This document shows, one piece after another, positions 61,742 through 64,000 of a stretch of DNA of 64,000 nt. Position 1 is the first letter of the stretch; every line of letters begins with the position of its first letter. The stretch spans positions 1 to 64,000 of the forward strand of contig JABIPQ010000121.1 of NCBI GenBank assembly GCA_018698975.1, written 5' to 3'. A program made the translations under genes and the position numbers. The notes below the pieces were generated by a model. It had not been told where the DNA came from, searched no databases, and saw only the letters and a program-made list of their open reading frames with translations. Origin of the DNA: Gammaproteobacteria bacterium (GTDB lineage Bacteria; Pseudomonadota; Gammaproteobacteria; Pseudomonadales; Pseudohongiellaceae).

Positions 61742-63389
61742 GATGAGACCCCCTTAGATCAGCGTAGGCTTCTGGCCAGATGCCCGCCCTGCCCGGTGAA
61801 ATAATGCCATTTGGATCAATCGCATTTTTTAATTTTTCATTGAAGCGGCGCAAAATATTATTATTGAAAGAATATTGATCAGCGACATCATCCTGAAGAA
61901 TTGGCGGTGCACGGTAATCGCCATAGCCTAACTTGGCATTTTCCTCCAATAGCCTGCGCAGTAATATTGTCGCGTCTTTCTTTTGTTGTGGCGAATTACC
62001 TTTGGCTGCGCCAAAACCGTTACCCATTAAAAAGCTATTCTGATACCAGTTCACCGGACCTGCCAATGAATTCGGGAAGAAACCGGGCATATCCAGACGT
62101 TTTGAAATATCAGCAAAATCCCGCTGCGCCTTAAAGACAGCCTCACCGCTTCTTCCCACCAGAGAAAACAACCCAATGTGCGTTTCATTCCAGGCGTTTG
62201 GATTGAAATCAGTACGCCCCGTCATATACCAGATTCCCAGCCCAGGTCGGCCCTGTGTGATATTGCGGCGCATGGAACTTTCGTAGGGAGTAGAACTCTT
62301 CTGGATTTGCTCATCAGTCAATGGAACAGGTAGTGATTCACCATCAGTAAATTGAACCCCCGGTATATTACGCGCCATTAATTCCTTGGCATATTCCCAA
62401 TTGGCCAGTGTAGTGCCTTCAGAGCCGTAAAATTGTAATTCAACCCGCCAGGAAGGCAGACCGGCAGCAAGTGCCTGGCGATCCATTTCTTCTTCATTAA
62501 AGTTATTGGCGGCTTCAGCAAATTCGGTGTTATTCATCAGCGCCTGTAGCCCGCCGCTGTACCAGGGTTCGCCAATCATGCCGAGATCTGTCAGGTAATT
62601 CACCGTATCAACCATGGGAATAAAATCCCGACGTCGGGGTACAGTGATCAAGCCATTACGCCAATGTTCCGGTTGCGGCATCAAGCGAAAGCCCATTTTG
62701 GTCACTATGCCAAAATTTCCCTGCCCAAATAGCCCGGCAGGATCAGGGCCAAAACCATGTTTGTATTCTTGCCAACTGTCTGACGCTGGCATTGCTCCCA
62801 TTCCGGTGCGTAATATTTCACCATCGGGCAGGACCACTTCCATACCGCAATGGGCACTGAAATGATCTCGATAAGGACCAAGCGTATAACCGATACCATG
62901 ATCAAGGGCATTACCTATTGGACTCCCCCAACCTGGGTCAGGCGTATCAATCCATACCTTCAAGCCTCGTTCCTGAATGTAGTTATACAAATCAATATAA
63001 GAGACGCCCGGTTCTACCAAAGCAAAATTACGTTTGTCATCAACCTCTAAAACCCGATCCATGCGTTTCAGATCCACGGTCAAACTACCTCGAACATTGG
63101 GTGACGGGCCACCGTAGGCGAAATTTTTACCGGTTGAAATAGAGTACAGCGGTATCTGGAATTCGTTGGCAATTCTTACAATTGCCTGGACCTGCTCAAC
63201 ACTGTCTGGCCCAACGGCAGCACAAGGAATCAGTTCGTTCGGCTCATCCTTGATATAGGAAAAATGGTCACGATAGGCATGAATATCCGCATCGCTGGTG
63301 AAAACCCATTCATCCCCGACCACGCTTTTCAGGCGATCTATTGCTGTATCAAACTGTTGCTGACTGACATTAGGAGGTAATACGGCCAT
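61731..63389 (-). CDS. FAD-linked oxidoreductase of the VAO/p-cresol methylhydroxylase family
   Basis: The 552-residue flavoprotein has the FAD-binding PCMH domain (IPCAAVGPDSVEQVQAIVRI; YSISTGKNFAYGGPSPNV; LVEPGVSYIDLYNYIQ, about 50-135) and a C-terminal catalytic domain ending NGIISPGRAGIWP. This is the pattern of vanillyl-alcohol oxidase, p-cresol and eugenol hydroxylases. The overlapping cytochrome gene supports the dehydrogenase (flavocytochrome) type that hydroxylates 4-alkylphenols with water. The covalent FAD residue could not be placed with certainty. It has no signal peptide of its own; export may depend on the Tat protein encoded upstream. Confidence 0.9.
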   Translation of the reverse strand: MAVLPPNVSQQQFDTAIDRLKSVVGDEWVFTSDADIHAYRDHFSYIKDEPNELIPCAAVGPDSVEQVQAIVRIANEFQIPLYSISTGKNFAYGGPSPNVRGSLTVDLKRMDRVLEVDDKRNFALVEPGVSYIDLYNYIQERGLKVWIDTPDPGWGSPIGNALDHGIGYTLGPYRDHFSAHCGMEVVLPDGEILRTGMGAMPASDSWQEYKHGFGPDPAGLFGQGNFGIVTKMGFRLMPQPEHWRNGLITVPRRRDFIPMVDTVNYLTDLGMIGEPWYSGGLQALMNNTEFAEAANNFNEEEMDRQALAAGLPSWRVELQFYGSEGTTLANWEYAKELMARNIPGVQFTDGESLPVPLTDEQIQKSSTPYESSMRRNITQGRPGLGIWYMTGRTDFNPNAWNETHIGLFSLVGRSGEAVFKAQRDFADISKRLDMPGFFPNSLAGPVNWYQNSFLMGNGFGAAKGNSPQQKKDATILLRRLLEENAKLGYGDYRAPPILQDDVADQYSFNNNILRRFNEKLKNAIDPNGIISPGRAGIWPEAYADLRGSHRED

Positions 63390-63450
63390 GGTTTTGTCTC
63401 TTTTCTAAAAATCTTTTTTCAAAGGTAAATTTATTGAGTGCTGACAGCTT

Positions 63451-63900
63451 TCAGGTGAGTTCATTGGCAATTTGTTTCGGCACAATGATCCAGGAAATTA
63501 ATTCCAGATCTTCCTGAGCTGGCGAATTATCTTCCTGATGAATTTCTGTTCTATAGATAACCCGCATGCCGTAATCCGGTGCCAGTGTTTCCAGAACAAA
63601 CAGAGCATCTTTGCCCGTAACACCGGCTAACGACATTGGTTTTTGCTTCCATTGTTTGGAGTATTGCTGAATCCACAAATCGGTAAGATCTCCGGTTATT
63701 TCAGCAATAGGTACGCCCTGCGCTTTAAGTGAAGAAGCCGTTGCAACAGATTCTCCAAAACGCAGGTCAGAGACAAAACTTTCAAGTTTGAAAGAATGCC
63801 CATCTGGCGAAGCAACAGCCATATTTAATGAACTTAAACCAGTCAGCGGTAGTGCCGTAAAAGAAAGTCCGCACTTTATAAATTGTCTGCGATTGGTCAT
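63451..63900 (-). CDS. Tat-exported protein of the flavocytochrome unit
   Basis: The 149-residue protein has a twin-arginine signal (TNRRQFIKCGLSFTALPLTG, residues 2-21). The mature domain has an alpha/beta look (VPIAEITGDLTDLWIQQYSK; GKDALFVLETLAPDYGMRVI). I know no assigned function. Its place 60 bases before the flavoprotein gene on the same strand suggests that it helps export or assemble the flavocytochrome, as the small Tat subunit does for the GMC dehydrogenase at 19328. This is an inference. The 100 bases between it and the window edge hold no gene I can see. Confidence 0.75.
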   Translation of the reverse strand: MTNRRQFIKCGLSFTALPLTGLSSLNMAVASPDGHSFKLESFVSDLRFGESVATASSLKAQGVPIAEITGDLTDLWIQQYSKQWKQKPMSLAGVTGKDALFVLETLAPDYGMRVIYRTEIHQEDNSPAQEDLELISWIIVPKQIANELT

Positions 63901-64000
63901 GTGTTACCTCTTTTCAATTAATTTTTATTTAATACTTTAATATACTTAATGTCTGTCTAATACAGGCAATAGTCAAAAAACTCACTCATCTGCTACCGAA

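Overview
The window looks like chromosomal DNA of a heterotrophic, aerobic gammaproteobacterium (moderate GC, Shine-Dalgarno starts, GTAGG-headed REP palindromes like those of Pseudomonas and enterics, AvtA, ModF, OadGAB, a caa3-type oxidase, tRNA-Arg). No genus can be fixed from the sequence alone. The dominant theme is periplasmic oxidation. Exported PQQ-, FAD- and heme-dependent dehydrogenases and their cytochromes c are spread over much of the window and would feed electrons to the A1-type cytochrome c oxidase encoded at 40-45 kb.

Layout. 1-1.4 kb: a FecR-domain surface protein with a Glu/Pro/Val repeat, split by one in-frame TAA. 1.9-5.9 kb: an exported vanadium-haloperoxidase-type protein, divergent from an MFS transporter. 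6-9.1 kb: an operon of diheme cytochrome c, PQQ dehydrogenase and TPR protein. 9.4-16 kb: AvtA, a second cytochrome-PQQ dehydrogenase, a DUF6152 pair and MetY. 16.1-20 kb: a three-part FAD dehydrogenase (Tat small subunit, GMC flavoprotein, cytochrome c) with a beta-propeller protein. 20-21.4 kb: a second DUF6152 pair. 22-25.4 kb: the sodium-pumping oxaloacetate decarboxylase (gamma, alpha, beta). 25.6-27.1 kb: a short glycosyltransferase and a DUF2334 deacetylase-like protein. 27.2-32.7 kb: a PVA-dehydrogenase-like cytochrome-PQQ enzyme, a third DUF6152 pair, an esterase and a fused form of the pair. 33-39.2 kb: a large heme lipoprotein, a Zn-ribbon protein, a MauG/CCP-type diheme peroxidase with a YtkA-like partner, and an AraC/GyrI-type regulator. 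40.1-46.6 kb: the cox operon (subunit II with two cytochrome c domains, I, two subunit III-like proteins, IV, a 42-residue membrane protein), a 31-residue membrane protein behind a perfect FNR/ANR box, and SURF1. 46.7-54.1 kb: an exported methyltransferase-like protein, an orphan GspE/PilB ATPase, tRNA-Arg(ACG), ModF and a DUF1538/P-II cluster. 54.3-63.9 kb: a probable phenolic or organic-acid catabolic region with two SDRs, MmgE/PrpD, a DASS transporter, an AAHS-type MFS transporter, and a flavocytochrome of the p-cresol methylhydroxylase/vanillyl-alcohol oxidase type with its cytochrome and a Tat-exported protein.

Two patterns stand out. First, a DUF6152 gene followed by a secreted protein with a W-Y-G-H/Y-S motif occurs three times as a pair and once as a fusion, always near redox enzymes. 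Second, many minus-strand genes end in heptamer arrays (GTTACAA, GGTACAA, GGTGCAA types) followed by a GTAGG-headed REP palindrome. One such array lies inside a gene and encodes the core of a cytochrome signal peptide. No CRISPR array, insertion sequence or prophage was seen.
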